NCBI GenBank assembly: GCA_009926305.1
Contig: RFPC01000011.1
Span: 1 to 45,421 of the forward strand
Direction: 5' to 3'
From: a bacterium
Lineage (GTDB): Bacteria; Bdellovibrionota_C; UBA2361; RFPC01
DNA length: 45,421 bases
A program made the position numbers and the translations under genes. Below the pieces are notes generated by a model that made no database searches, was not told where the DNA came from, and saw nothing but the letters and a program-made list of their open reading frames with translations. Each line of letters opens with the position of its first letter. Position 1 is the first letter of the stretch. Shown one piece after another: positions 33,415-42,806 of the stretch.

Positions 33415-33430
33415 CTTGAAGAGCTTCAAG
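33415..33430. promoter_or_regulatory. Palindrome upstream of the 161-residue gene
   Basis: CTTGAAG (33415-33421) and CTTCAAG (33424-33430) are exact complements around AG, a 16-base near-perfect palindrome about 100 bases upstream of the next start. Operator-like in size; no second copy noticed. Confidence 0.35.
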
Positions 33431-33529
33431 CATTGGAATCATCTATTGTTTTTGACATGATATTCTTTGAATTGATGCCGGCCTCGGCGGTGAACGTGGA
33501 AGGAAAGTAGAGAAGGGAAGGGTGAGGTT

Positions 33530-34015
33530 ATGTATTTAGGTGGAATGACGTTCTTCGTGTCTAAGTCGTTCGGGCGTTTACAGCTTGTCCCAGAATCAAC
33601 GGGTTTGCGTTTAGTCTATAGTCCGCTTGAGAATGGGGTTCCTGATAGAGAGTCTGCGGGCAATCTCGATCTGTTGTTGCCATTGGATGCTATTGGAGGC
33701 CTTTGGGCGACCTCTCGGGCCTTTCTTTACGGGGTCGAATCCTTAGATGAAAATATTATTTTACAAGTTGCTGATGAGGGTCCCAGTGATGGCGATATCC
33801 TTATAAAACTGTATCGCGATAAGCCAAAAGGACCTCAAGGGAAACTCAATGGCGAAGAGACGTGCTGGCTGCGTTTGGTCACTGGACGGAGTGAAGAGGA
33901 GCGCCGAAGAATTAAGTTGGGGCCACGTGATTTGTTATGTATTGAGCTTGCCTGTACCGCAGTACTCAATCTCTCCTCGCAGCAGGGAACGCATAATCCC
34001 AAAAAACTAGCGTAA
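33530..34015 (+). CDS. Hypothetical protein
   Basis: 161 residues, unrecognised. No signal peptide or membrane helix. The first 100 residues look beta-rich (TFFVSKSFGRLQLVPESTGLRLVY, then the LDLLLPLDAIGGLW stretch). A helical C-terminus has ERRRIKLGPRDLLCIELACTAVL. AAGGG and GAGG lie in the purine-rich stretch before the ATG. It is the only rightward gene next to the giant leftward gene pair; the two are convergent. Coding seems sound from length and ribosome site. Confidence 0.6.
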   Translation: MYLGGMTFFVSKSFGRLQLVPESTGLRLVYSPLENGVPDRESAGNLDLLLPLDAIGGLWATSRAFLYGVESLDENIILQVADEGPSDGDILIKLYRDKPKGPQGKLNGEETCWLRLVTGRSEEERRRIKLGPRDLLCIELACTAVLNLSSQQGTHNPKKLA

Positions 34016-34033
34016 GAGGAGTCGTTGTTGGCG

Positions 34034-34357
34034 TTAAAGGCCTTCCCCGCCTATAGTGAAAAACTGAATGGGACAAAAACTCGCTTGCCATCCTTTTAAG
34101 ACTACTGAAAGGCCGTCATCCTTTTCCCATCCATAGTACTTTCCTACTGATATAATAAAGGCAGCTTGCTCATGAGTAATCCCCTCTCTATTCGACAAAT
34201 ACGTGTATGAGAGTGGATATTCCAGTGCTATCACCGCGAGCTGACTTTCTGAAGGTTTTGGAGGAAGAAGATGTTCATTCCCTATTTGAAATTTAGCGAG
34301 GTTTGTACTGTCAATGGGTTGAAGAGAACCTTCGTACGATAAGCGGTTATCTTTCAT
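34034..34357 (-). CDS. Small protein coupled to the giant protease-kinase-like gene
   Basis: 107 residues from the ATG at 34355-34357; a GTG just before it (34358-34360) is also in frame. AGAGGA lies six bases upstream, inside the last codons of the giant gene, and the start is within seven bases of that gene's stop, so translation is coupled. No family recognised. Residues: hydrophilic N-terminus, then EYPLSYTYLSNREGITHEQAA and a Trp/Tyr-containing end, soluble. Position suggests a partner, chaperone or neutralising protein of the giant one (inference). Confidence 0.65.
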   Translation of the reverse strand: MKDNRLSYEGSLQPIDSTNLAKFQIGNEHLLPPKPSESQLAVIALEYPLSYTYLSNREGITHEQAAFIISVGKYYGWEKDDGLSVVLKGWQASFCPIQFFTIGGEGL

Positions 34358-34360
34358 CAC

Positions 34361-37300
34361 CTATCCTCTTTCTATACGAATGTTTGGATTTCTGCGATTA
34401 AAGGGATTGAGAAGAGCAAGTTTTCCTTTTAATGGCAAATTACGAAAGGCGTCTTTCGCAGCACTTTTTACCACGGGATGAGCCGAGTCGAGGGCAGCAT
34501 AGGTAATATCTTTGAGGTCATCTTCCGTCATATCCTGACTATACTCAGCGAGAGAGAGTAAAGCTTTCTGGGCTCGCTTCAGTAATGGCGAGAGAATCTC
34601 CCCCTTTTCATTCATACTTCGGAGTGTGGAGAAGTATCGTTGAACAAATTCTTCGATACTTACGGATCCAGAGGCGGAACTGAGTATGACTTTAGAGAGC
34701 TCATTGAGTTCTTTCTCACTCGGAGAAGACAACATCATTCCACCAAAATCAAAATGATAAACTATATTATCTTGGATGCGACAATTACCCCCATGTCGGT
34801 CGTTATCAAAGGGAAGTCCAGAGAGAATTGCATTGAGTTCCAGAGCAAGAATAGCCTTTGCAAATTTCTTGCGCTCCTCACCTGGCGGTAAATCAATAAA
34901 GTGAGGGCCAGGTGCCTTTTCAGAGACAACATAATGTTCTCCGGTTTTCACAATTGGGGGGACATAGAACCGTATCTCTTCTCCGTCTATGAAAACACGA
35001 GATGTATTGTAAAGTCCTCTGGCAGTGTCTCTTTGATGGGGCGCTAACGAAGTATTAGTCTCATTCTCTATCAACTCTTTAGAGTCGCTAATAATATCTC
35101 TCATGACTTGGAACGATGAACTTTCTTGGTCTAGCTTGCTAATCATCCCATCAAGAAGAGTGAAGCCAAATTGGGCTCTTTCACGGCCGCTAGGGCGAAG
35201 AATAGAGAGCACTGCTGATTCCCCATTCGTTGTGGTAATTTCTACCGCGACATAAAGCGAGGCACTTCCCAGCACGCGCCCGACATGCGAGATCGTCTCT
35301 CTTACCTCTGGTTCTAATGACTGATTGATGAGAGAAAACAACTCCCACCGAGAAGGTTCATCTGCACGTGTTTTCAGTCGAGTGAGGTCTCGGCGTATAT
35401 CTTCTGGGGTTTGAGGATGGCCTTGAGCAGCTTGGCCTGCTTTTGTCTCTGCTGGGCCCATGGATTCGAGAAAGCTCGCAATCGCAAATCCCGTATCGCC
35501 CTGAGCATCCTCTGATTTTTGGCCTGCAACGAGAAGGGCAGAAAGGAGGAGGTGTTGGGCATGTTGTGGAGTCGCATCGATATAGGCTCGAACCCATCTT
35601 CGTGCATTCGCACTGTGACTTTTATCCTTCGGAAACACAATTTCAAGCGTCATCTCAAAAGCATCATCGATTTCAGCAGGTGAAGCTTGGTGGGGCGTCA
35701 AGATTTCTTTCATAATCAATGCCCTCGCTTCAAGAGGAAGTGCCCAGAAGTTTTTGTGAATATCTTTAAACTGAACCGATATTTGTTTTCTCAACTCGTC
35801 TGGATCCGTATTTTCGTTTCGCTCCCAGTCAAGTGCTCTCTCAACTACAGGGGCAAGAGTGTTACTTGAGATTGGTGCAGTGAGATATCTGAGGACTTCT
35901 GAGCGAGATTCAAAGTCTTTTGTTAGAATTTGTTGAAACCCTTCTATTCCCATGAATGGAAGATTAGAGTTCAAGAGAGTCGTTTCCGAGAGGCTCTCGG
36001 TCCTCTCTCCGAGCTTTAGGGAAAGTGATTCTTGAGCGGTTACTGTCTTTGAAAGTATGTTGAGAAATTCGCTGCGGTCAGCTCTTGCGATGATAGGCTC
36101 TACAGCTTCAACTGCTTGAATTATGCTGACGCGATACCCCTCGGTGTCATCATCGTGACCATAGCTTTCGAGGATAGACTTAGCCCAGCTATTCGCTAAG
36201 CGGGAACGGAGTTCGGGATCTTTTATTCGCTTATAAGACTTAAGACCCTTTCCTCGAGTGTTCAGAAGAAGTTCGTATGCCTCACGACGTGTTTCTGGTT
36301 CAGCCAAGGAGTCTACGCGGTCTAGTAAGTCATGAAGATACTTATCTTGCTCTTCATGCGGCATGATTTCTGCTTGATAAAATGTTTTCCATTCTTTACA
36401 TGCCTGCTTGTAATCATCGCTCCATAGAGGTGGAAATGACATCTGATTGCGGATTATCTTTAGGGCAACAGGAGAAACATCTCTTTGGGAGTACTCTGAA
36501 TAAGACGCTGGATGAACTAATATGTCGAGAGTTCGCTCCAATATTGCTGATTCCAAAGATTCGGGATTATTCGTGTTTGAACCGATTAGTAACGAATGAA
36601 TAAGAACAATCTCTTTCCCGAGAGGATTGTTCGCAAGGCCTAGCTCTTGTACGCAGTTATCGAGATCCTCCCAAGTTCCTATGTTCAAAATTCTTTCTCT
36701 TTCAGTAGGAAATACTATAGAAAGCTCCTCAAGGAGTCGTTTGTAATCATTGCAAAGTGGCGAAGGAAGAGTAGTCAGAGTATTTGCGTCATACGACCCG
36801 AGCGGTGAATCAAGAAAGCTTTCCCAGCTTATCGTGTTTCGTGCAAGTATTTGCTTTTCTTCGTCGGAAAGCGTGCTGTTACTCGGCGCAAGCATTTGAG
36901 AAAGCAGTGGGCTCGATGTGATGGGCTTTAGATTGCGCTCATATGCTGCTGAGGGGTCAAGAGGTGCACCATCAGAGGAGAGGAGTTCATCTTGATATGA
37001 GCGTGCAAGATTGAGCTCACTTGAGGATAGTGCTAGTCCTATTTTTCTTCTGATACTCGGTAAGCATTCTGCATTGAAAATGTGTTTTACGACTTCGCGT
37101 TGTGCTAGACGGCTATCGAGACGTTCGCTATTGATTTTTATGAATAGTTCAGGAGCTTTTTCAATATGCGACAGGCCTATTAAGAGTTCTGAAACGGGCA
37201 GGTCATGTTCATGGTGTTTGAGCTTATCAATTTGATTCGAAAGTCTGTATAAGTCCTCTTCCTGAGTGCTCGCGGGCTCTCGTTCTTGGATGCACCGAAT

Positions 37301-38881
37301 AAAAAGGTTCTCCGCGTGTTTGACGCGATAGAAAAGTTTTAAACTATCAGCATTGTGACTTGGTCGCTCATGAAGCAGTGCTACAGATATAGCGGTATCG
37401 TCAGCGAAAGAGAGACTGTTGATGCCAGTACTGCCATCATGAGGCCCTCGAAATACAGCTGATGAGCGTCCTATAAAGAAATTAACAGCCGTCTTGTCCT
37501 TCATGATTGCATAAAGGCGGGGCTCGTGGACACCTAGCGAAATAAGTGCCTCGACAATAGGTGCATCAGCATCTTTCAATTCTCGTTCAGCAAACATCAT
37601 GTGCCGATTCCAAGATAGCTTTTGCGGCCTAGTGTTTACCTTATCGATGTCGGGAAATCGAAACTGAGAGAAAGAGATGCTCTTCAGTAGTGCTCGTCCT
37701 GAGCTCTGAGAGGATAAAGGCTCTTCCTCTATGGCCTTCAAAAGAGCGATGGCAGAGGTTCGCGCGTCTTCATAGGAAGCTGATTTAATGAAGTTTCGAC
37801 AGGCAAGCTCTAGGGGTTTCAGTCTTCCAAGTGGCTTTATCCCAAGGTTTTGAGGCGCAATATATGAGAGTAATGTTTCTATGTTAGGATCTGGATTGCT
37901 CCTCGTCTCAATTAGGTCAAGAGTCGCATCAAAAATTGGTGCGAGGAGCTTATCTTTATCGGTTTCAGCACGAAGCGATTTTCGATAGTCATTGACGACT
38001 TTTTTGAGGTCCTGAAAGCGTCGACCATCAAGATGGGTGTCACGTCTGATAATTTCTTCAATAATCTCAGCCTTGTTTTCCATGCTGGAGCTATCATAAG
38101 CGCGTTCCGTTAGCAGTTGTTCAAGGGTTGAGATATGTGCCGCTTCATTAGCGGCTTCAATTAACTGATGATGCTCTTCAATAGGAGTGCTTTCCCGGGT
38201 GATATCGCCATACTTTCTGTTAAGCTGGGTGAGAGCTGCTTCAGTAATGGATAGTGAACTTGATGGGATAGGATGAACATCCGTGATATGGCCCCAGTCG
38301 ATTTTTCCATTCTGAGATGCCATCGCGTCTCGTATTCGTGATTGGCCAGCAGCAGGATTGAACCCGGCATGATAGACAGCATCTATTGGACGATAATTTG
38401 CAATCGCCTCTTCAAGTTTCGTGTTATGTTTCGGGTTAATTGACTTTTCTATATTGAGATGCACTTGCTCATGAGCGAGTATGAGGGCCACCTCATCGAT
38501 AGTCTCTAGTGGCTGATATGTTTCTTTCTGAAATCCTTCACTCTCAGTGGTAATGAAGCAACCTTTCGTGAAACCAATTAGCGGGGGTTGAGCCTCTCTT
38601 ATTTGACAGGCATTGATCCCTGGAAGATCCATGAGAAAAAAGCGGATAGGAGATTCTTCTATATCAAAGTGTTTACGCAGTTTATGAGCAATTGGCTCCA
38701 TTGCTTTTTGAAACTTTTGACCTGCGGCTGAGTCAAGCGGCACAATACGCAATTCATCACGGAGTTTGCTTGGTATTCTCCCAGAATGGAGTGTCTCCTT
38801 TATTTCTTTCGGTGAGCGTTCTTCGGACAAAGAAATTTGCGTTTGATATTTATCATCCGATTTATTTCCTAAGTTAAGCAT
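34361..38881 (-). CDS. Giant protein: N-terminal M48-like metallopeptidase region and C-terminal AarF/ADCK-like kinase region
   Basis: 1506 residues, no signal peptide or membrane helix. Residues about 55-260: ALILAHEQVHLNIEK contains HExxH (H137-E138-Q-V-H141), followed by LEEAIANYRPIDAVYHAGFNP, resembling the third-ligand helix and AGYxP of M48 peptidases; the spacing is shorter than usual. Residues about 260-1190 are long helical sequence without recognised motif. Residues about 1200-1400 resemble AarF/UbiB/ADCK kinases: GSASLYVAV, ILRPSGRERAQFG, LALELNAILSGLPFDNDRHGGN (D1361, N1366) and HFDFGG (D1378). The ATP-anchoring Lys expected before RP appears to be Ser (S1226). PI3/4-kinase-like is the alternative reading. 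The gene starts 136 bases downstream of the 226-residue protein gene and is coupled to the 107-residue gene. Function unknown; a secreted effector is one possibility. Confidence 0.65.
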   Translation of the reverse strand: MLNLGNKSDDKYQTQISLSEERSPKEIKETLHSGRIPSKLRDELRIVPLDSAAGQKFQKAMEPIAHKLRKHFDIEESPIRFFLMDLPGINACQIREAQPPLIGFTKGCFITTESEGFQKETYQPLETIDEVALILAHEQVHLNIEKSINPKHNTKLEEAIANYRPIDAVYHAGFNPAAGQSRIRDAMASQNGKIDWGHITDVHPIPSSSLSITEAALTQLNRKYGDITRESTPIEEHHQLIEAANEAAHISTLEQLLTERAYDSSSMENKAEIIEEIIRRDTHLDGRRFQDLKKVVNDYRKSLRAETDKDKLLAPIFDATLDLIETRSNPDPNIETLLSYIAPQNLGIKPLGRLKPLELACRNFIKSASYEDARTSAIALLKAIEEEPLSSQSSGRALLKSISFSQFRFPDIDKVNTRPQKLSWNRHMMFAERELKDADAPIVEALISLGVHEPRLYAIMKDKTAVNFFIGRSSAVFRGPHDGSTGINSLSFADDTAISVALLHERPSHNADSLKLFYRVKHAENLFIRCIQEREPASTQEEDLYRLSNQIDKLKHHEHDLPVSELLIGLSHIEKAPELFIKINSERLDSRLAQREVVKHIFNAECLPSIRRKIGLALSSSELNLARSYQDELLSSDGAPLDPSAAYERNLKPITSSPLLSQMLAPSNSTLSDEEKQILARNTISWESFLDSPLGSYDANTLTTLPSPLCNDYKRLLEELSIVFPTERERILNIGTWEDLDNCVQELGLANNPLGKEIVLIHSLLIGSNTNNPESLESAILERTLDILVHPASYSEYSQRDVSPVALKIIRNQMSFPPLWSDDYKQACKEWKTFYQAEIMPHEEQDKYLHDLLDRVDSLAEPETRREAYELLLNTRGKGLKSYKRIKDPELRSRLANSWAKSILESYGHDDDTEGYRVSIIQAVEAVEPIIARADRSEFLNILSKTVTAQESLSLKLGERTESLSETTLLNSNLPFMGIEGFQQILTKDFESRSEVLRYLTAPISSNTLAPVVERALDWERNENTDPDELRKQISVQFKDIHKNFWALPLEARALIMKEILTPHQASPAEIDDAFEMTLEIVFPKDKSHSANARRWVRAYIDATPQHAQHLLLSALLVAGQKSEDAQGDTGFAIASFLESMGPAETKAGQAAQGHPQTPEDIRRDLTRLKTRADEPSRWELFSLINQSLEPEVRETISHVGRVLGSASLYVAVEITTTNGESAVLSILRPSGRERAQFGFTLLDGMISKLDQESSSFQVMRDIISDSKELIENETNTSLAPHQRDTARGLYNTSRVFIDGEEIRFYVPPIVKTGEHYVVSEKAPGPHFIDLPPGEERKKFAKAILALELNAILSGLPFDNDRHGGNCRIQDNIVYHFDFGGMMLSSPSEKELNELSKVILSSASGSVSIEEFVQRYFSTLRSMNEKGEILSPLLKRAQKALLSLAEYSQDMTEDDLKDITYAALDSAHPVVKSAAKDAFRNLPLKGKLALLNPFNRRNPNIRIERG

Positions 38882-39017
38882 TGAAGTGTAGTCTCCTCCT
38901 GGGCTAGTGCATTGAAGCTACTACCTATTCCCCTCCGCTGTGGTGTTATGGGCGATATTCGTACTTTGTGCCCTACAAGTGGTCCGTTCAGAGGATTTTC
39001 TCCGTATTGTACCGTAA

Positions 39018-39698
39018 TTAGAGAGAGTTATGATTGGGTGGGCTTTGCAGAGGAGGCAGTAGACTTTCTTTATCTTGAAGAGGAAAGCAATCTTGTGCAA
39101 GTACCGCAGAACGTCCTTCCGCATTGGTTGATATCCGACAAAGGCTTCCAATGATTTGCTTGTATGTTACTAAGTTCTCAAGGAGCATCTTCCGGTCCTG
39201 TTCATGAGTTAACTGTTTAAACTCCTGAAAGAGCGACAGAAGCATATCTTGATTGTTTTTAAACACGGTAAAGGCTGCGGTTGTTTTGTAGAGAGAACTC
39301 AGAGTCTCGTGAGAGGTATATCCATTTCCATCTCTGACGACGTTCGCTATGAGTTGTGTTATCCCATTGCCGAAAAGTTCAATGACGATCATTTCTTTGG
39401 CGGACATTTGCTCATTTGAGCTGCTTAAAGGGCCTCTTTGCCGCTTCCGATTTAGCTCCTCTGCAGTATCTTGAAACAACTTTACGACGAGTTTAGCCTC
39501 GGCACTGGGCGTCCAATTAGGAAATTCGCTTGATAGCTCTTTCAAATTGCGGTTCAAATCAGCAGAAGAAATGAGTTCCTCGTTAGCCGCATACAGTCGA
39601 TTCTTTTCGCTGAACTGCGAGCGGGACAGGTCGTTGCTTCTTTCAGGCTCCGAGCCAGAATCTGGAGGGTTACTATTGGGTTCGAAGAAGGAAGACAT
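39018..39698 (-). CDS. Hypothetical soluble protein
   Basis: 226 residues, unrecognised. N-terminal 35 residues are Ser/Asn/Pro-rich (NSNPPDSGSEPERSNDLS), the rest helical and hydrophilic (LNRNLKELSSEFPNW and on). No signal peptide or membrane helix. Leftward, 136 bases upstream of the giant gene and perhaps in one operon with it; divergent from the HEAT-repeat gene. Same low-recognition character as its neighbours. Confidence 0.6.
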   Translation of the reverse strand: MSSFFEPNSNPPDSGSEPERSNDLSRSQFSEKNRLYAANEELISSADLNRNLKELSSEFPNWTPSAEAKLVVKLFQDTAEELNRKRQRGPLSSSNEQMSAKEMIVIELFGNGITQLIANVVRDGNGYTSHETLSSLYKTTAAFTVFKNNQDMLLSLFQEFKQLTHEQDRKMLLENLVTYKQIIGSLCRISTNAEGRSAVLAQDCFPLQDKESLLPPLQSPPNHNSL

Positions 39699-39943
39699 TA
39701 CACCCTTAACTATCCACTGACGCAGCTAACAACTCGATTGTCTAAGAGTATAGTGCAGTTTAGCGCAGATTCATTACCAAAATTTTCACGTCTTAGCAGG
39801 AGAAACCAAGTGATGTCTTGAAATGAACAATGAAACCAAAGCGTTAGAAGGCTCATAGACGATTTTTCATCCGTGAAAAAACGAGTTGAGAATTTGGATA
39901 AGAACGTATTCTGCAATATCCTTGAAGATGCGGGGGCTATGAA

Positions 39944-42064
39944 ATGGATATTGTCATGGAACCAAGGTCTCAAGCCCACCAGCGTAACGAGCATACTTTT
40001 TCGCACAACAACTTAGAAAATAATGATAGAGGCCTTGCCCTAGTCCTAGAACGTTTCCCCTCGTTGGAAGCAAAAGACGTTCTAAGGGACGAAACACTTC
40101 TACAAGATGTTATAGCAATATTGTATTCCCACAATAGTCATACGATCCAAGCAAAAGCCCTACATCTCTTAGATCCCCGTGTGGCCTCTAACAAACAAGC
40201 ACTCACTGCGGTGGCTTATATAGCGGAGAGCGGATCGTTATTGACCATATCGTCATCTCCTGATTTGAGAGTTCAGTCCCTTAAAATTCTTGAAAAAATT
40301 ATACATCCGTACTCTCTCCTGGAGAGCGATGAGAGGACAAAGAAAATTGCCCTCAATGGAGTATTAAAGGGGCTTGATGATCCAGTGGGTCGGGTACGAA
40401 AGATGAGCCTTCATGTACTAAAGACTCAAATCATGAAGAGAGAGGTATATGAAGCAGTATCAAGAATTTTAGTTCCAGATGAGGGGTATGACTCGCGGCT
40501 TCGGATGGATTTCGACATCCGAAAAATGGCTGTGAGTGTCTTGCGACCTGCGATTAATATCCCGTATGTCAGAGATGTCTTTACTAAAGCCTTGAGGAAA
40601 CCTGAGCCAAATTATGAAGTGCGTCTGCCGCTGTTAGACAGCCTAGCAGTTCATGTACTAAGTCCTTCCTACGAACTTCGGCAAGATGACGGTGAAAGTA
40701 TGAATTTACTACTTCATCGAAAAGACTCCACGAAGGTCATTCAAGACTGGTGTCAGTATCTCAAGATTCAAATGTCTCGTGAGTTGCCTGCACGCTATGA
40801 TGAGGCCTTTTCATTAGGTTCACTCCGGCTGAGAAATTCTTTAGAGACTTTATTGGCAGATCAGCCCTTTGTCAGGCTATGCTATACGCACGCGGGGCAC
40901 TTACTCAAATCCCATGAGCGTCCACCTTTAATTGATAATACTCATTCTTGGCCCGTGCATCACAGGTATTTTTTGACTGAAGGCGAGATAAGAAAATATT
41001 GGGCTGACAATGCATTTTCGCCCCAAACGCGCACTGCTTTGCGAAGCGTTATGCAGGTTGAACTTGAAGGTTACATAGAGATGCTCGAGAATGGCTCAAC
41101 GCCCAACGCCCCGTTCTTGGCTGATATATTAGCGTTTTGTGTTTGGACAAAGGAGCGCGGCTTTCATCAAGAATTAACGCGATTGCAGAAATTTTCTGAT
41201 GAATTGGTAGATCAGCCTTGTTGTACAGAACAATTTACCATTAAAGAGCTTTTCAGATTCTATGATCAGCTAGTACAAGACCAGGAATTGCTTAAGCGAC
41301 AAGAGAAAATTGGATATGCACTAAGGCAAGCTTCGCTTTATGACATACGAACGATGGGTAATGAGAGGAGTAGAAGTGCGCTTTTCAATGAGCAGTTGAA
41401 AGTATTCTCGGAAGCGATGGAACTAAAAGTGGTCACTGGTGCAGCATTGAATCGTCTTGGCAAGAGTATGCTGGAATTCTATCGTTGTGCGCCCAACGAG
41501 TATTTTTATCGTCTCTCTATGCTATTGAATAGGGACTCGCAGTTAGTAGACCTTTTAAAGTTGGGAATCGATAGAGCTCCAGTATCGGAAACTGATGGCA
41601 CGTTTGAAGAAAGAAGCTGCAAAGTTCTTGATTTAGGTGAAAGAGTAATAGAGCACGTTTTGAAAGCCCGTCTTCAAGAGCTGAGTGAGCAGGAGACGGA
41701 GAGGAAAAATAAGCACTTACTCAATAAAATTGATGCATCAAGCCGCGTATTTTCAATCAGAGTGCGTGGTGGGAAAATCCCTTTTGATGCTTTTTGCTCT
41801 GAGCTGAAGCACTTTGAGGATGCGGCAAATCAACATATTCTTGGCGCCCCGCAACTCGGAGCACTTGGTGAGGTTTTAGACCTTTTTTATCAGGAATCTC
41901 CAACCGCCCAACATTTTCTCCGCCAACTTCACAAAGGGCGATCCCGTATTACACCACCTATGAGAAGCATCATGGTCCTAGCAGGTTCTGATTATGCTCC
42001 GAAGCTAGCAAAAGTATGTTCTGTTAAAGATCTGATGAAAGCGCTTTTTGACACCCATAGGTAG
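39944..42064 (+). CDS. HEAT-repeat-like hypothetical protein
   Basis: 706 residues. The first third shows HEAT-type helix pairs: SPDLRVQSLKILEKII, DPVGRVRKMSLHVLKTQI, DFDIRKMAVSVLRPAI and PNYEVRLPLLDSLAVHVL, each with a V-R then L pattern. The rest is helical with no recognised motif. No signal peptide or membrane helix. The first ATG is 39944, with a second at 39956; ribosome site is weak (GGGGGC). HEAT proteins are protein-binding scaffolds. It is divergent from the 226-residue gene and followed by the FHA gene after 113 bases. Confidence 0.62.
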   Translation: MDIVMEPRSQAHQRNEHTFSHNNLENNDRGLALVLERFPSLEAKDVLRDETLLQDVIAILYSHNSHTIQAKALHLLDPRVASNKQALTAVAYIAESGSLLTISSSPDLRVQSLKILEKIIHPYSLLESDERTKKIALNGVLKGLDDPVGRVRKMSLHVLKTQIMKREVYEAVSRILVPDEGYDSRLRMDFDIRKMAVSVLRPAINIPYVRDVFTKALRKPEPNYEVRLPLLDSLAVHVLSPSYELRQDDGESMNLLLHRKDSTKVIQDWCQYLKIQMSRELPARYDEAFSLGSLRLRNSLETLLADQPFVRLCYTHAGHLLKSHERPPLIDNTHSWPVHHRYFLTEGEIRKYWADNAFSPQTRTALRSVMQVELEGYIEMLENGSTPNAPFLADILAFCVWTKERGFHQELTRLQKFSDELVDQPCCTEQFTIKELFRFYDQLVQDQELLKRQEKIGYALRQASLYDIRTMGNERSRSALFNEQLKVFSEAMELKVVTGAALNRLGKSMLEFYRCAPNEYFYRLSMLLNRDSQLVDLLKLGIDRAPVSETDGTFEERSCKVLDLGERVIEHVLKARLQELSEQETERKNKHLLNKIDASSRVFSIRVRGGKIPFDAFCSELKHFEDAANQHILGAPQLGALGEVLDLFYQESPTAQHFLRQLHKGRSRITPPMRSIMVLAGSDYAPKLAKVCSVKDLMKALFDTHR

Positions 42065-42177
42065 AATACGGCTTTTTGAGTTAAGCCTTATCGGATAAAA
42101 ATATTACTATTCAGCCAATGTGACGAAGTGGATTCTTAATGTTGCCGACAGAAGGCACTAGTTGGTAATTTAGTGCT

Positions 42178-42687
42178 ATGAATGATCCAAAGTATCTTGC
42201 TGACTATAGACGCCTTCTTAAGGACATAGGCCTTGAGGATTTTAAAGAGAGCTTTTTTGTGCCTACGTTAGTCGGTCGAGGAGTTATGGGAGAGATAGGA
42301 CAGAAGGCTTTCAACAGGAAGACCGCAATTCTTAACGTAGATGAACTAGCGGAAATGAGACCAATTGACAATCTTTTGGACAGAGTGTGGTTGATTCAAC
42401 GGGGTGACTATGGCAAGAGCTCTGAAATTTCTGTAGGGCGTGCTATGGACAATGACGTCATTATTCCAGAGTACTCAATATCGAGTAAGCACTGTGTTTT
42501 TACCTATGAATCTGCTTCCATCGCAATAGAAGATGTCAGGTCACTCAATGGTACCATGATAGAGGGAGAACGTATCGCTCCAAGAGAGAAAGTTGCCCTT
42601 GCGAATGGTAACATAATTACACTAGGCCGTTATCAATTTTCATTTTTTACTCCTAGTGGTTTTATAGCGGTTCTCGAGGAAGAGTAA
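42178..42687 (+). CDS. FHA-domain protein
   Basis: 169 residues. A C-terminal forkhead-associated domain (about 70-160) with all phosphothreonine-binding landmarks: G87-R88, S100-x-S102-S103-K-H105, and N124-G-T126. The N-terminal 65 residues are a helical extension. FHA domains bind phosphothreonine peptides, so a Ser/Thr kinase partner is expected. The kinase-like proteins in this window (giant protein, pseudokinase) are candidates only by proximity. It follows the HEAT gene; the ribosome site is weak. Confidence 0.85.
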   Translation: MNDPKYLADYRRLLKDIGLEDFKESFFVPTLVGRGVMGEIGQKAFNRKTAILNVDELAEMRPIDNLLDRVWLIQRGDYGKSSEISVGRAMDNDVIIPEYSISSKHCVFTYESASIAIEDVRSLNGTMIEGERIAPREKVALANGNIITLGRYQFSFFTPSGFIAVLEEE

Positions 42688-42806
42688 ATATAGCTCTTCG
42701 CGAGGAATGCCGGGGATACTAGGGAGTGTTGGAGCAATAAGGAAGAGATTCCCTGAACACTATAATTTTGATACAAGCACGTTCTAAACTGCAAGGAGCC
42801 AAATAA

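Noticed and set aside
21644-42687. Boundaries of an integrative element around the T4SS and effector-like block
   Set aside because: No integrase, transposase, tRNA target or flanking direct repeats were seen; base composition does not shift visibly.
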